This document shows, one piece after another, positions 24,377 through 33,779 of a stretch of 61,769 nt of DNA. A program made the translations under genes and the position numbers. Numbering within the stretch: position 1 is the first letter of the stretch; every line of letters starts with the position of its first letter. The stretch comes from Draconibacterium orientale. GTDB taxonomy: Bacteria > Bacteroidota > Bacteroidia > Bacteroidales > UBA12170. The stretch covers positions 1 to 61,769 of the forward strand of contig DYSN01000005.1 of assembly GCA_020718205.1 (NCBI GenBank), given 5' to 3'. The notes below the pieces were generated by a model. That model was given only the letters and a program-made list of their open reading frames with translations, had not been told where the DNA came from and made no database searches.

Positions 24377-26605
24377 CTATTTTTGGTTGTAAACTAAACT
24401 CGAAATAAGCCAGGAGAGTAAGCTTTCTGCACCCTGATTTCGGTTAACGCCATATTTCTCCAAACCATCGCAACAGCCATGAGTGTGGTTGTCGTAAAGT
24501 GGGATGTAAACATCGTTATTTCCTAAGAACCAGGTGTATGAAATTTCAAGTGCTTCACTATATTGATCCAATTTGGTGATTTCGAAAGTTTTCTTACACA
24601 GTTGTATTAGGGCCAGTGCATCGATGGCTTGCTGGCCAAATTGGGGTTTTTTTCCGCCTTTAATGAGCCAGTCTTCATTTCCTACCAGGCTCAGATGGCC
24701 ATTGCATGTGCTGGTTTTAATAATAAAATCAGTGGACTCCAAAGCAATTTCTTTAAGTGGTGCTTTGTCAAGAATTTCCCAGGCATGCCAAAGTGAAAGT
24801 GAGATGATGGCATTGTCGTATGCTACAATATTTTCAAACCAATGCCAGTTGTCACTACTATGAGCCTGATATTCGCTCATGATAAAACCGGATAATTCAT
24901 TTATCAAATGCTTTACATGTTGATTGTGCGAATGGGTTTTATAAAACCAGTATAATCCCAAAAGAGTATTGGCTTTCCCCCGGAGCGATTTTAATTTGGG
25001 GATATAATCGAAGCTATAAGAGAATAATTCTGCTGCATAATCGCTCATCATTCGGTCGGGCGCATGATGCATTAAATACCCCAACGACCAAAGAGCTCTT
25101 CCAAAGCTATCTTCCGAACCAATGGGTTCCGGCTTAGTTTTGTTGTAGCCAATAAAATTTCCATAACTACCATCGTCGTTTCTCATGTAATTGATAAAAC
25201 TCAGATATTTTTTAATGAGTGCCAGTGCCTGTTGACTTTTGGTTTTTTGATAGTACATGGTGGCAAAAATCATGGCTCTTGAATTGTCGTCGGTACAGTA
25301 GCCCTCCTTAAAATTGGGAAAAATATAGGTGGCGTGTTGTAGTATTCCAAAATCGTCGTTCATTCTTTCCAAATGATCGAGCCTGAGTTCGGGAGTGCAA
25401 TGGAGCAATACAGTCCTGATGTTTTTCTTTTCGAAAGGGTGAAGTTGTGCTTCATTGTCAAAAATCATGCGGGTGAGGCTTCGAAAATATTTTGCACCAA
25501 TGGTTGGCCAGCTGATTGACTGTCCATATTCAAATGCCGCTTTTTGGTAGTTGTTGAGTTTTTCGGGATTGTCGAGTAGATTGTTCAACTGCTGACTCAA
25601 CATGTTGTAGTCGTGAAATGGAAATAACAATCCCACCTCGTTCGATAAAATTTCGCTCGCATGCCAGTAGGGGGTCGATACCACTGCTGCACCCGAAGCC
25701 ACTGCATAACAAAGCGTTCCGCTGGTTATTTGACACTCGTTTAAATATGGAGTGATGTAAATATCGGCAGCCGACAAGTATTTTACTAAATCATCTTCTG
25801 TAGCATATTGATTCAGAAAGATAATATTCTCCGAAACGCCCAGTTCCAGAGCCAGGCTTTCGAGGGATTCTCTGTAGGATTCTCCTTCGTGAGCCACCAC
25901 ATGGGGATGGGTTTTCCCAAGAACAATATATTGAATATCAGGATGTTTCTTGACAACATCGGGAAGGGCTTTAATGGCAATTTCGATTCCTTTGCTTCGC
26001 CCCACTAGGCCGAAGGTGAGAATGGTTGGTTGCTGTTTTAAACCCAATTCTTCCTTTGCACTGGGCTTTTGAAGATTTTCGAAAACAGGAGTTCCATGTT
26101 CAATAACCTCAATTTTTTCGCGGTCAATGCCATAGATGGTTTGAAGAAAACGGATGGCGGTATGCCCCATCACAAATACCTTGCTGGCTGCCAATCCTAT
26201 GGCTGTTAGTATTTTGCGCTGATAGAAATCGGGTTTGTCGAGAACGGTGTGAAGTGTAATGGCAATGGGTATATTTATTCTGGCAAGAAACTGCATCACA
26301 TAAATGCCGCTGATACCTCCAAAAATCCCATATTCATGCTGAATGTGACAATAGGAAAAGCCAGAATTGTTAATGTATTCAATAACGCGATTATAATCTT
26401 CCATCACATCCTTACGGATACCATATTTTACAATCGGGGGATAAGGATACCCTTCTTCACGATCATTCATGGCAAATACTTCAACCTCCACCCGGGTTTT
26501 TGTGACCGAGAGGGGTTGCTGAAGTAGAGAGTCGATAAAATTTTGGGTAAACGTAGCAATTCCACATTTCCTGGGTGGGTAGTTCCCTATGACGGCTATT
26601 TTCAT
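24377..26605 (-). CDS. Large glycosyltransferase: GT4 domain plus C-terminal helical glycan-processing-like domain
   Basis: This 742-residue protein has two parts. Residues 1-385 are a GT4/GT-B glycosyltransferase: GNYPPRKCGIATFTQN at the N-terminus, HIQHEYGIFGG, TLHTVLDKP, LTFGLVGRSKGIEIAIKALP, and the C-terminal AADIYITPY...SGTLCYAVASGAAVVSTPY...LLFPFHD. Residues about 395-742 are helix-rich, with EGYCTDDNSRAMIF, DDGSYGNFIG, SEDSFGRALWSLGY, HWFENIVAYDNA and DNHTHGCCDGLEKYGVNRNQGAES. This resembles an (alpha/alpha)6 glycosidase-like toroid seen in similar Bacteroidota proteins. The start at 26605 is required because the longer in-frame start at 26659 lies inside the promoter -7 box. The product is cytoplasmic; its glycan is unknown. 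Confidence 0.85.
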   Translation of the reverse strand: MKIAVIGNYPPRKCGIATFTQNFIDSLLQQPLSVTKTRVEVEVFAMNDREEGYPYPPIVKYGIRKDVMEDYNRVIEYINNSGFSYCHIQHEYGIFGGISGIYVMQFLARINIPIAITLHTVLDKPDFYQRKILTAIGLAASKVFVMGHTAIRFLQTIYGIDREKIEVIEHGTPVFENLQKPSAKEELGLKQQPTILTFGLVGRSKGIEIAIKALPDVVKKHPDIQYIVLGKTHPHVVAHEGESYRESLESLALELGVSENIIFLNQYATEDDLVKYLSAADIYITPYLNECQITSGTLCYAVASGAAVVSTPYWHASEILSNEVGLLFPFHDYNMLSQQLNNLLDNPEKLNNYQKAAFEYGQSISWPTIGAKYFRSLTRMIFDNEAQLHPFEKKNIRTVLLHCTPELRLDHLERMNDDFGILQHATYIFPNFKEGYCTDDNSRAMIFATMYYQKTKSQQALALIKKYLSFINYMRNDDGSYGNFIGYNKTKPEPIGSEDSFGRALWSLGYLMHHAPDRMMSDYAAELFSYSFDYIPKLKSLRGKANTLLGLYWFYKTHSHNQHVKHLINELSGFIMSEYQAHSSDNWHWFENIVAYDNAIISLSLWHAWEILDKAPLKEIALESTDFIIKTSTCNGHLSLVGNEDWLIKGGKKPQFGQQAIDALALIQLCKKTFEITKLDQYSEALEISYTWFLGNNDVYIPLYDNHTHGCCDGLEKYGVNRNQGAESLLSWLISSLVYNQK

Positions 26606-26935
26606 AATTGTTCTATTTGTGATGTTGCTTTTATACAACAATCTGGTGTCCTTACCCAAATATAATTCATTATTTTTCTAAAACAAAGAGAAAATATCGA
26701 AATTTGGTATTTTATGAAACCTTAGTGAATACTGAATATGAGAGCATTATTCTCATTGATGTCAATCTGATTTTCTAAATTTCGGACAAAATTCCCACCC
26801 CATTTTGCGTTAGATTTAATAATAGTTTGTGGAAACAAAAAAGATGAACAATAAACAAACCCACCCGGCGAGTTCAATTTTGTATAAAGGTACAGAAAAC
26901 CTAAAATGATTTATTTAGGGGTTGATGGTAGTTGT
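26606..26935. other. 330-bp intergenic region upstream of the GT4 gene
   Basis: The region holds the GT4 promoter (26657-26687) and the 3' flank of the aminotransferase gene, which also reads minus. No ORF, RNA gene or clear terminator hairpin was seen in 26690-26935. Confidence 0.55.
26657..26687 (-). promoter_or_regulatory. Promoter of the GT4 glycosyltransferase gene
   Basis: On the minus strand TTTG (26684-26687), a 19-bp spacer and TATATTTG (26657-26664) match both consensus boxes exactly. This places transcription start near 26650 and fixes the gene start at 26605. Confidence 0.75.
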
Positions 26936-28138
26936 CTAATGAAGCAAACTACAGGCATCCTTAATCCGATTTGCAGCTTCCACCAGCATTTCTTTAGAAG
27001 TAGCGTAGGAAAGGCGCAGACAATTTGGGTCACCGAAAGCTTCACCATCCACAAGAGCCACATTGGCTTTTTCCAGAATAAAGACCACCAAATCGGGTGA
27101 GTTTCTGATGATTGTTTTTCCATCGGTTTTGCCAAAGAAGCTGGTTATGTTTGGGAAAAGGTAAAAGGCCCCTGGAGGGGTATTAAGTTGAAAACCAGGA
27201 ATTTGCTCAATAAGGGAAATGAGTAAATCTCTTCGCTCCTTAAAGGCGTTCACCATCAGTTGTATGTCTTGATTGTCTTTGGGGTCGGCTTGCAGAGCCG
27301 CCATGGCTGCGCGCTGGGCAATGGTATTGGTGCCAGAAGTTGTTTGCCCCTGAAATTTGGTACAGGCATCGGCAATTGCCTTGGGGGCAGCTATATATCC
27401 AAGTCTGAAACCCGTCATGGCGAAACCTTTGGAAACTCCGTTTACGATAACAACCTGGTTTTTAATGTCTTCGAACTGAGCTATGCTTTCGTGACCGCCA
27501 TTGAAATTGATTAGCTCATATATTTCATCACTCACAATGGTAATGTGGGGAAAATCTTTCAAGGCCATTGCTATTTCTCTGAGCTCTGCCTTGGAGTAAA
27601 CTGTGCCAGTAGGATTGCAGGGGGATGAGAAAATGAGTGCTTTGGTTTTAGGAGTGATAGCAGCAATAATCTGCTGAGGTGTAACTTTAAAATTGTTTTC
27701 TATGGTAGTGCTGATAACAACCGGAACACCTTCGGCCAATTGAACCATGTCGGCATAACTTACCCAAAATGGAGCTGGAATAATAACCTCTTCACCGGGA
27801 TTTAAAATGCTATAAAACACATTGCTAATGGCTTGTTTCGCACCCGTTGAAACCACAATCTGATTTATTTGGTATTCTAAATTGTTGTCGCGACGTAGTT
27901 TCTTAACAATAGATTCTCGCAGTTCTAAATAGCCGGGAACAGGAGGATAGTGTGTATAATTCTCGTCGAGAGCCTGTTTGGCTGCATTTTTAATGAATTC
28001 GGGGGTGTCGAAATCCGGTTCACCAATGCTGAGATTTATCACATCAATTCCTTGATCCCTGAGCTCTCTGCTTTTCTGAGCCATGGCCAGCGTTGCAGAT
28101 TCAGTTAATTGATTTAGTCTGTTAGAAATGATTCCCAT
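26936..28138 (-). CDS. Class I PLP-dependent aminotransferase, aspartate aminotransferase-like
   Basis: This 400-residue fold-type I aminotransferase is of the AspC/subgroup I-gamma type, probably transferring amino groups between aspartate or another amino acid and 2-oxoglutarate. Visible signatures: SIGEPDFDTPEFI, NPTGTVYS, SDEIYELINF and the PLP-lysine segment NGVSKGFAMTGFRLGYIAAP. The end has the substrate-binding Arg in CLRLSYATS. Length is typical. A likely -7 box (TAATTTTG, minus strand, 28158-28165) precedes the gene, with ATTG 20 bp upstream. Substrate specificity cannot be settled from sequence. Confidence 0.92.
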   Translation of the reverse strand: MGIISNRLNQLTESATLAMAQKSRELRDQGIDVINLSIGEPDFDTPEFIKNAAKQALDENYTHYPPVPGYLELRESIVKKLRRDNNLEYQINQIVVSTGAKQAISNVFYSILNPGEEVIIPAPFWVSYADMVQLAEGVPVVISTTIENNFKVTPQQIIAAITPKTKALIFSSPCNPTGTVYSKAELREIAMALKDFPHITIVSDEIYELINFNGGHESIAQFEDIKNQVVIVNGVSKGFAMTGFRLGYIAAPKAIADACTKFQGQTTSGTNTIAQRAAMAALQADPKDNQDIQLMVNAFKERRDLLISLIEQIPGFQLNTPPGAFYLFPNITSFFGKTDGKTIIRNSPDLVVFILEKANVALVDGEAFGDPNCLRLSYATSKEMLVEAANRIKDACSLLH

Positions 28139-28157
28139 ATCAATGTAAATTTGGTTG

Positions 28158-28189
28158 CAAAATTAGACCTTCCCAAGGTTCTGAGCAAT
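28158..28189 (-). promoter_or_regulatory. Promoter of the class I aminotransferase gene
   Basis: The minus strand shows an exact -7 box TAATTTTG (28158-28165). ATTG (28186-28189), one mismatch from TTTG, lies 20 bp upstream. The start codon is 20 bp downstream. Confidence 0.4.
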
Positions 28190-28234
28190 AGAAGCGGGTA
28201 TTTTCCTTCTAAGCAGATTACGGATTTTTAGCTA

Positions 28235-28264
28235 TAAAAAAAGCCTGCCCGTCAGCGAGCAAGC
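28235..28264 (-). terminator. Terminator of the class V aminotransferase gene
   Basis: On the minus strand GCTTGCTCG pairs with CGGGCAGGC (two G-U pairs) around CTGA, followed by seven T. It sits 25 bp beyond the stop at 28289. Confidence 0.85.
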
Positions 28265-28288
28265 CTGAATATACTTCTTTGTTGTTTT

Positions 28289-29755
28289 CTATTCAAATTC
28301 GAACCACGATTTAACCATTTCAAGTTTATCATGATTTTCGTTTATATGTTTAAATTCATTGGTTTTGGGGTTATAAACATAATCGGCTTTCCATTCATCT
28401 ACATGTTCTGTCAATTTGTTTATTGCCAAACAAATGGTTTCGAGTTCCTCGTTGGTCATGGTAGGATGGAGCGATAGTCTGATCCAGCCGGGCTTACTTG
28501 AGAGGTCGCCATTGGTTATTTTTTGGGTAATCTTTCTTGATTCGACGTGATTTATTCCCATTAAAAAATGTCCATAGGTACCTGCACAGGCGCAGCCTCC
28601 GCGCAGTTGAATTCCGAACCGGTCGTTCAGAATTTTTACCACCAGATTATAATGTATGTTTTCCAAATAGAATGATATCACTCCCAGTCGATCCTGTAGG
28701 TTTTCAGATAGAATTTTTAACCCTTTTACCTTTAACAAACGCTCAAAAGCCTTCGATACCAATTGTTTTTCTCTGATGGCAATATTTTCTACCCCCATCT
28801 GTTCCTTGAGTTTTATGGCCAGTGCAATTCTGATTCCTTGCAAAAAACCAGGGGTTCCCCCGTCTTCACGGGCTTCGATGTTGTTAACATATTTATATTC
28901 TCCCCAGGGATTTGTCCAATCAACAGTACCACCACCTGGATTGTCAGGAGTTTTATTGGAATAAAGCGATTTGTTAAAAATTAATACGCCGCTGCTTCCA
29001 GGGCCTCCCAGAAATTTGTGGGGCGAAAAAAAGATGGCATCCAGCGATTCTTCCGGGTCTTCAGGATGCATATTGATGGTTTCATAAGGTGCGCTCGCTG
29101 CAAAATCGATAAAGCATAAACCTTGGTATTTATGCATTATTTTAGCAAGACTATGGTAATGGGTATGAATTCCCGTTACATTGGAGCAAGCGGTAAAAGT
29201 TCCAAATTTTAATTTTCTGTTTTGGTACTTTATTAGTTGATATTCAAGCTCTTGCTCGTTTACCGTTAAATCGTCATTGGGCTCCAGAATCACCACATCG
29301 GCATTGGTTTCGAGCCAGCTGGTGTGGTTGGAATGATGTTCCATATGTGTAATAAAAACCACCGGACGATTTTCTTCCTGTTGAATACATTTATTGCCGG
29401 AAATAAGTCCGCAGGTTTTCATTCCAAGTATACGCTGAAACTTATTCACAGCACTCGTCATGCCATTGCCGGCAATAATGAGCAAATCATCGGGGCCGGC
29501 ATTCACATGGTTTTTAATTATTTTTTGCGACCAATGATACGATTTTGTCATCATGGTACCCGTTTCGCTGGTTTCGGTGTGGGTATTGGCTACCCAGGGG
29601 CCAAAAACTTCCTGAATCTTTTTTTCAATGGGGCCATAAAGCCTGCCACTGGCAATCCAATCGGCGTAAATGATGGGTTTTACACCGTAGGGAGTTTGCA
29701 TTTTATATTGATAACCAATTGTATTCTTTCGAAATTTGTCGAAGTATTGCTCCAT
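28289..29755 (-). CDS. Class V PLP-dependent aminotransferase, SufS/Csd-like
   Basis: This 488-residue PLP enzyme resembles cysteine desulfurases but is longer than SufS (about 405 residues). Motifs: YADWIASGRLY at the N-terminus, HMEHHSNHTSW with the PLP-stacking His, IDFAASAPYE, the PLP-lysine FSPHKFLGGPGSSGVL, EDGGTPGFLQGIRIA, and LRGGCACAGTYGHFLMG with two Cys near the position of the SufS catalytic Cys. The desulfurase role is plausible but not certain; the group is often annotated simply as class V. It is monocistronic. An exact -7 box TATATTTG lies at 29840-29847 (minus strand). Confidence 0.88.
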   Translation of the reverse strand: MEQYFDKFRKNTIGYQYKMQTPYGVKPIIYADWIASGRLYGPIEKKIQEVFGPWVANTHTETSETGTMMTKSYHWSQKIIKNHVNAGPDDLLIIAGNGMTSAVNKFQRILGMKTCGLISGNKCIQQEENRPVVFITHMEHHSNHTSWLETNADVVILEPNDDLTVNEQELEYQLIKYQNRKLKFGTFTACSNVTGIHTHYHSLAKIMHKYQGLCFIDFAASAPYETINMHPEDPEESLDAIFFSPHKFLGGPGSSGVLIFNKSLYSNKTPDNPGGGTVDWTNPWGEYKYVNNIEAREDGGTPGFLQGIRIALAIKLKEQMGVENIAIREKQLVSKAFERLLKVKGLKILSENLQDRLGVISFYLENIHYNLVVKILNDRFGIQLRGGCACAGTYGHFLMGINHVESRKITQKITNGDLSSKPGWIRLSLHPTMTNEELETICLAINKLTEHVDEWKADYVYNPKTNEFKHINENHDKLEMVKSWFEFE

Positions 29756-30049
29756 TTTTTTGTTGTTTTAGAATTGGCTAACCTTTATATAGATTCGTAA
29801 ATAATTTATAAAGGCTGGGTGTCATTCGTAAAAACTTAGCAAATATAGATATTTTTTCGATTTTAACATCAGCTTGCATTTTGCCTCAGTAAGAAAGTGT
29901 TTTTTTGAAAGAGTATAAATAAGAATAATTTATAACCATCGCATAAATAATATGTTGTGATAAAAAATCTCTAAAATACTGAAAAACTATACGGTTCGGC
30001 GAAAGGTATATTTTATTGGTCGGCTGGTTGAAAATGAAATTTAATGAAG
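29756..30049. other. 294-bp AT-rich intergenic region
   Basis: The region contains a possible -7 box for the class V aminotransferase (29840-29847, minus strand). The remaining AT-rich part up to the prmC stop shows no ORF, RNA gene or clear hairpin. Confidence 0.5.
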
Positions 30050-30919
30050 CTAATTTTGTTTTATTGCTTTTATAAATCGATCCTTTCCACGAAAATCTTT
30101 CATGATGTCGAAGGTTGTGAAATGATGGATTTTCAGAAGTTCATTTACATCGTATCCAAAGTTTTCGTGAATCTCCAAATAGAGTCGTCCTCCTTTGTTG
30201 AGGTGCTTTTCGGTAAAATCCAAAATTGATTTATAAAACAGAAGCGGATTGTGGTCGGGGACATAAAGTGCTGAAGCGGGCTCATAGTTTACAACGTTGG
30301 AATGCATCCGGGTCTTGTCCGACTCCAAAACATAGGGCGGATTGCTGACCACCACATCCCACTTACCATCGAATTGCTTTGGTGGATTTAATAAATCGTA
30401 GGTAAACAAGGCTAACGGTATTTGATGGAATTTTGCATTACTATTTGCCAAATCAACAATCCGGGGGTCGAAATCCAAACCAGAGTAGCGATGTTCCGGC
30501 ATTTTTTTGCAGAGCGATATGGGAATACAAGCGGTGCCTGTTCCCAGGTCTATAATCTCAAGTACTTGCGAACTTTTTTCTTCCTTATAAATCATGTGCA
30601 CCAGTTCATCGGTTTCGGGTCTGGGAATTAGAGTATCGGAGCTCACGCGAATTTTAAGACCATCGAACCAGGTATAGCCAAGAACATGTTGAACTGGTTT
30701 GCCTTTTTTCAATTCTTTAATGGCAAAGTTGAATTTGAGTAGCTCCGATTCGCTCACCCCTTTTTGAAGATTCAGAAACACGTCGGCTTTTTTCAGGTTT
30801 AGAAAATCTTCGAATAGCCAAACTATTATGGCCTGAATTTCTTCGGGTGGGTAGAGTTCTGCCAGTTCCTTTTGAGCAAAATTCAGAATGCTTTTATATT
30901 GATTGGTGGGGATTCGCAT
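30050..30919 (-). CDS. prmC: Peptide chain release factor N5-glutamine methyltransferase PrmC
   Basis: PrmC methylates the Gln of the GGQ motif in release factors RF1 and RF2. The 289-residue protein has the N-terminal helical bundle (about 1-75), the GKPVQHVLGYTWFDG segment, and SDTLIPRPETDELV. The SAM motif is IDLGTGTACIPISL and the Gln/Asn-N-methylating catalytic motif is NPPYV. Length matches the family. It is divergent from the XdhC gene, with only 70 bp between start codons. prfA, its frequent neighbour in other bacteria, is not present. Confidence 0.95.
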   Translation of the reverse strand: MRIPTNQYKSILNFAQKELAELYPPEEIQAIIVWLFEDFLNLKKADVFLNLQKGVSESELLKFNFAIKELKKGKPVQHVLGYTWFDGLKIRVSSDTLIPRPETDELVHMIYKEEKSSQVLEIIDLGTGTACIPISLCKKMPEHRYSGLDFDPRIVDLANSNAKFHQIPLALFTYDLLNPPKQFDGKWDVVVSNPPYVLESDKTRMHSNVVNYEPASALYVPDHNPLLFYKSILDFTEKHLNKGGRLYLEIHENFGYDVNELLKIHHFTTFDIMKDFRGKDRFIKAIKQN

Positions 30920-30989
30920 GTGGCAAAAATAATGAGATTATGGTTTGGGGTTGGATAGAATTTGTAAATTAGCAGTTTATCCTAAGCCT

Positions 30990-31754
30990 ATGAACGATAT
31001 TTTACATCAATGGATTCACTCCGGCAACCAAACAAAGCCATTGGTTTTTTGTGTGGTTGTGCAGACAAAAGGACATTCGCCCCGCAAAGCTGGTTCGAAA
31101 ATGATAGTCCGTGAAGATGGTTCTATTATGGGTACGGTTGGTGGTGGAATGTTTGAGCATCAGGTAATTACGACAGCTCTCGAAATTATGGGCTCTAAGC
31201 AGACTCTACTTAAAAACTGGGTTTTGAACGAAGAAATGGGAATGTCGTGTTTGGGCGAAGTCACTGTATTTATGGAGTCGGTAAATCCAGCCCCCAGACT
31301 TTTAATTTTTGGAGCCGGACATGTGGGCAAAGCGGTGGCTGCGATGGCTGCAGACTTTGGGTTTTCTCCTGTTCTTATCGATCATAGAAAGAACCTTGAA
31401 ACACCTATAGCTTCTGTTTCCTGGCATCTGGAGCCATTTCCGGAAGCATGGATAAATTACGAATTCACATCTTCCGACTTTGCTGTGGTAACCACGTATC
31501 AACATGAATTCGATACGGCCATTGTGGCGCATCTTTTGCCTAAAAATCTGGCCTATATTGGCATGATGGCCGGGCGAAACAAAGCTCGTTTGGCGAAAAA
31601 GGAATGGGAGGACATGGGATTTTCGCACGATGAAATCAATAAGGTGAACATGCCCATAGGCGTATCAATTCAATGCGAAACCCCCGATGAGATTGCCCTG
31701 AGTATTGTTTCTCAGATAGTTGATGTTAAAAATCAATTCAGGAAAAATGAATAA
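30990..31754 (+). CDS. XdhC/CoxI-family protein
   Basis: This 254-residue protein has the N-terminal XdhC_CoxI domain (VVVQTKGHSPRKAGSKMIV, GTVGGGMFEHQVI) and the C-terminal Rossmann-like XdhC domain (LLIFGAGHVGKAVAAMAADFGF, YIGMMAGRNKARLAKKEW). XdhC-type proteins bind molybdenum cofactor and insert it, after sulfuration, into xanthine dehydrogenase-like enzymes. The ATG at 30990 was chosen; an in-frame start at 30945 adds residues not seen in the family. The stop overlaps the next gene by 8 bp, indicating coupled translation with the iron-sulfur/FAD subunit. Confidence 0.9.
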   Translation: MNDILHQWIHSGNQTKPLVFCVVVQTKGHSPRKAGSKMIVREDGSIMGTVGGGMFEHQVITTALEIMGSKQTLLKNWVLNEEMGMSCLGEVTVFMESVNPAPRLLIFGAGHVGKAVAAMAADFGFSPVLIDHRKNLETPIASVSWHLEPFPEAWINYEFTSSDFAVVTTYQHEFDTAIVAHLLPKNLAYIGMMAGRNKARLAKKEWEDMGFSHDEINKVNMPIGVSIQCETPDEIALSIVSQIVDVKNQFRKNE

Positions 31755-33195
31755 TACAACCACTCAAAATTATATTGAATTTCTGCTGAACGAGGAATTG
31801 ATTACACTCTATCCCGACCAGCCCAATGGAATTTCATCAACCACATCGGTATTGGAATGGCTTCGCAACCATCAGGAACTCACCGGAACCAAAGAAGCTT
31901 GCGGGGAAGGCGATTGTGGGGCTTGCACAGTGGTTATTGCCGAAGAAGTGGAAGGTAAACTCAATTATAAATCGGCTACATCATGCATTCTCTTTTTACC
32001 CTATCTCAATGGCAAACAGCTCATTACAATAGAACATTTATCGGTGGAATTCAATGGAAAAACACATTTGCATCCCGTTCAAACTGCATTGGCCAATCAT
32101 CAAGGGAGTCAGTGCGGCTTTTGCACACCGGGCGTGGTCATGAGTCTTTTTACGCTTTATAAAAATCACGGCATTACGGACAATATTCCACATCATTTGA
32201 GCGGCAATCTTTGTCGTTGTACAGGTTATGAGGGCATTAACAAGGCAGCTCAGGAAATCCCCGAATTGAGCCCGATGGACGGATTTAGTGCTTCGGAACA
32301 AGAAATTGTCAACCGCCTGCAATCCATAAAACAGCAAGGGCATAGCTTTGAAACGCCCGTCTATTATCAGCCCAAAACCGTATCAGAAGCGCTTTGGATT
32401 AAGAAAAATAAGCCTGAATTGGTATTGATGGGAGGTGCCACGGATATTGCCCTTTTAAAAAACAAGAAAAAACAGGAGCTTCCAACCTTACTCGATTTAT
32501 CGGCCATTGAAGAATTAAAGCAAATAAATGCGCAAACCGGCTATTATGAGATTGGAGCATTGGCTTCCATAGAACAACTGTATTTAGGTTTGAAGGATGA
32601 ATGGCCCGATGTGGCGCTTGTTTTAGATCGGTTTGGCAGTAAGCAAATCAGAAATTTGGCCACTGTGGGTGGAAATCTGGGTTCTGCCTCACCTATTGGC
32701 GATTTGTTGCCTTTGCTGATGGCACATCAGGCGGACATACTCATACAAAGCCACAAAAGGACAAGGACCGAATCCATATTCAATTTTTTTGTGGATTACA
32801 GAAAAACCACCCTGAATCCCGATGAAATAATAACCAAAGTTTTTATTCCGGTCGATCCGGACTGGATTTTTTTCAGCGAGAAGCTAAGTAAGCGCAAGCA
32901 GTTGGATATTAGTACTGTAGTGGCGTCGTTTGCCATTCGGCTTACGCGGCAGAAAACCATAGGAGCTGTTATTCTTGCTTTTGGGGGAATGGCTTCAATG
33001 CCCATTCGCGCCACCGAAACCGAAGAGTTTTTGTTGGGAAAACCCATCAGCGAGTTAGTGTTTAAATCCGCCTCCAAAATGATATCCGAGGAACTTCAAC
33101 CCATTTCCGATGTGAGAGCTTCAGCGACAGCAAGGGCGAAAATGGCATCGAATTTATTAATCAGGTTTTTCGATGAAAAAATTGCAAATATTTGA
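31747..33195 (+). CDS. xdhA: Xanthine dehydrogenase-type small subunit (2Fe-2S and FAD domains)
   Basis: This 482-residue protein has an N-terminal plant-ferredoxin-like 2Fe-2S domain (C52, C57, C60, C80) and a second helical 2Fe-2S domain (C123, C126, C156, C158; motif GSQCGFCTPG and LCRCTGYEGI). The FAD-binding domain begins near residue 200, with LMGGATDIAL, the ATVGGNLGSASPIGD motif, and a CO-dehydrogenase-flavoprotein-like C-terminus. It resembles XdhA, the electron-transfer half of bipartite xanthine dehydrogenase. The ATG at 31747 gives an 8-bp overlap with xdhC. No molybdopterin-binding large subunit follows. Confidence 0.9.
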   Translation: MNNTTTQNYIEFLLNEELITLYPDQPNGISSTTSVLEWLRNHQELTGTKEACGEGDCGACTVVIAEEVEGKLNYKSATSCILFLPYLNGKQLITIEHLSVEFNGKTHLHPVQTALANHQGSQCGFCTPGVVMSLFTLYKNHGITDNIPHHLSGNLCRCTGYEGINKAAQEIPELSPMDGFSASEQEIVNRLQSIKQQGHSFETPVYYQPKTVSEALWIKKNKPELVLMGGATDIALLKNKKKQELPTLLDLSAIEELKQINAQTGYYEIGALASIEQLYLGLKDEWPDVALVLDRFGSKQIRNLATVGGNLGSASPIGDLLPLLMAHQADILIQSHKRTRTESIFNFFVDYRKTTLNPDEIITKVFIPVDPDWIFFSEKLSKRKQLDISTVVASFAIRLTRQKTIGAVILAFGGMASMPIRATETEEFLLGKPISELVFKSASKMISEELQPISDVRASATARAKMASNLLIRFFDEKIANI

Positions 33196-33277
33196 TTGAG
33201 CGTTTCTTTGAATCCTTTTTAGCGGCAACCAAACCACAAACATTCAATTTGCTAAGGAAGGGCTTAGTAATTTATTT

Positions 33278-33285
33278 TATATTTG
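33278..33285 (+). promoter_or_regulatory. Putative -7 box of bcp-recA-TPR operon
   Basis: TATATTTG exactly matches TAnnTTTG and lies 14 bp before the bcp start. No TTTG sits at the expected -33 distance (nearest 26 bp upstream). Confidence 0.4.
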
Positions 33286-33299
33286 TCACCTAAACCAAA

Positions 33300-33770
33300 A
33301 TGAATATGTTATTAAAAAAAGGAGATAAAGCCCCTGATTTTAAGGGACTTGATCAATACGGAAACGAAATTAGTTCTGCTGATTTTTATAAGAAAAAGCT
33401 GGTGATATACTTTTACCCCAAGGCCAACACTCCTGGATGCACCGACGAGTCGTGCAGTTTCAGAGATTCTTTTAAAGAATGGACCGACCTGGGATTTCAG
33501 ATTTTGGGAGTAAGTGCCGATTGTGTTCACAAGCAGAACAAATTTGCTGAGAAATATGCTTTACCATTTCCGCTGCTGGCCGATGAAAATCGTGATATGA
33601 TAAAAGCATTCGGAGTCTGGGGCTCTAAAAAGCTTTATGGCAGAGAATATGAAGGCATTTTGAGATATACATTTGTTATTGATGAGCATGGTTATATCAT
33701 GCAAATAATTGACAAAGTGAAGACAAAGGAAGCGTCAAAGCAATTATTCAAAGAACTTAAACTTAAATAA
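33300..33770 (+). CDS. bcp: Thiol peroxidase, Bcp/PrxQ-type peroxiredoxin
   Basis: This 156-residue thioredoxin-dependent peroxidase reduces hydrogen and organic peroxides. It has the family signature FYPKANTPGCTDESCSFRD with peroxidatic C47 and resolving C52, spaced five apart as in PrxQ. The C-terminal part (LLADENRDMIKAFGVWG, RYTFVIDEHGYI) is typical. There is no signal peptide, so it is cytoplasmic. A second ATG two codons in is possible. recA starts 9 bp downstream, a combination that links oxidative-stress defence with DNA repair. Confidence 0.95.
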   Translation: MNMLLKKGDKAPDFKGLDQYGNEISSADFYKKKLVIYFYPKANTPGCTDESCSFRDSFKEWTDLGFQILGVSADCVHKQNKFAEKYALPFPLLADENRDMIKAFGVWGSKKLYGREYEGILRYTFVIDEHGYIMQIIDKVKTKEASKQLFKELKLK

Positions 33771-33779
33771 ATCAATAAG

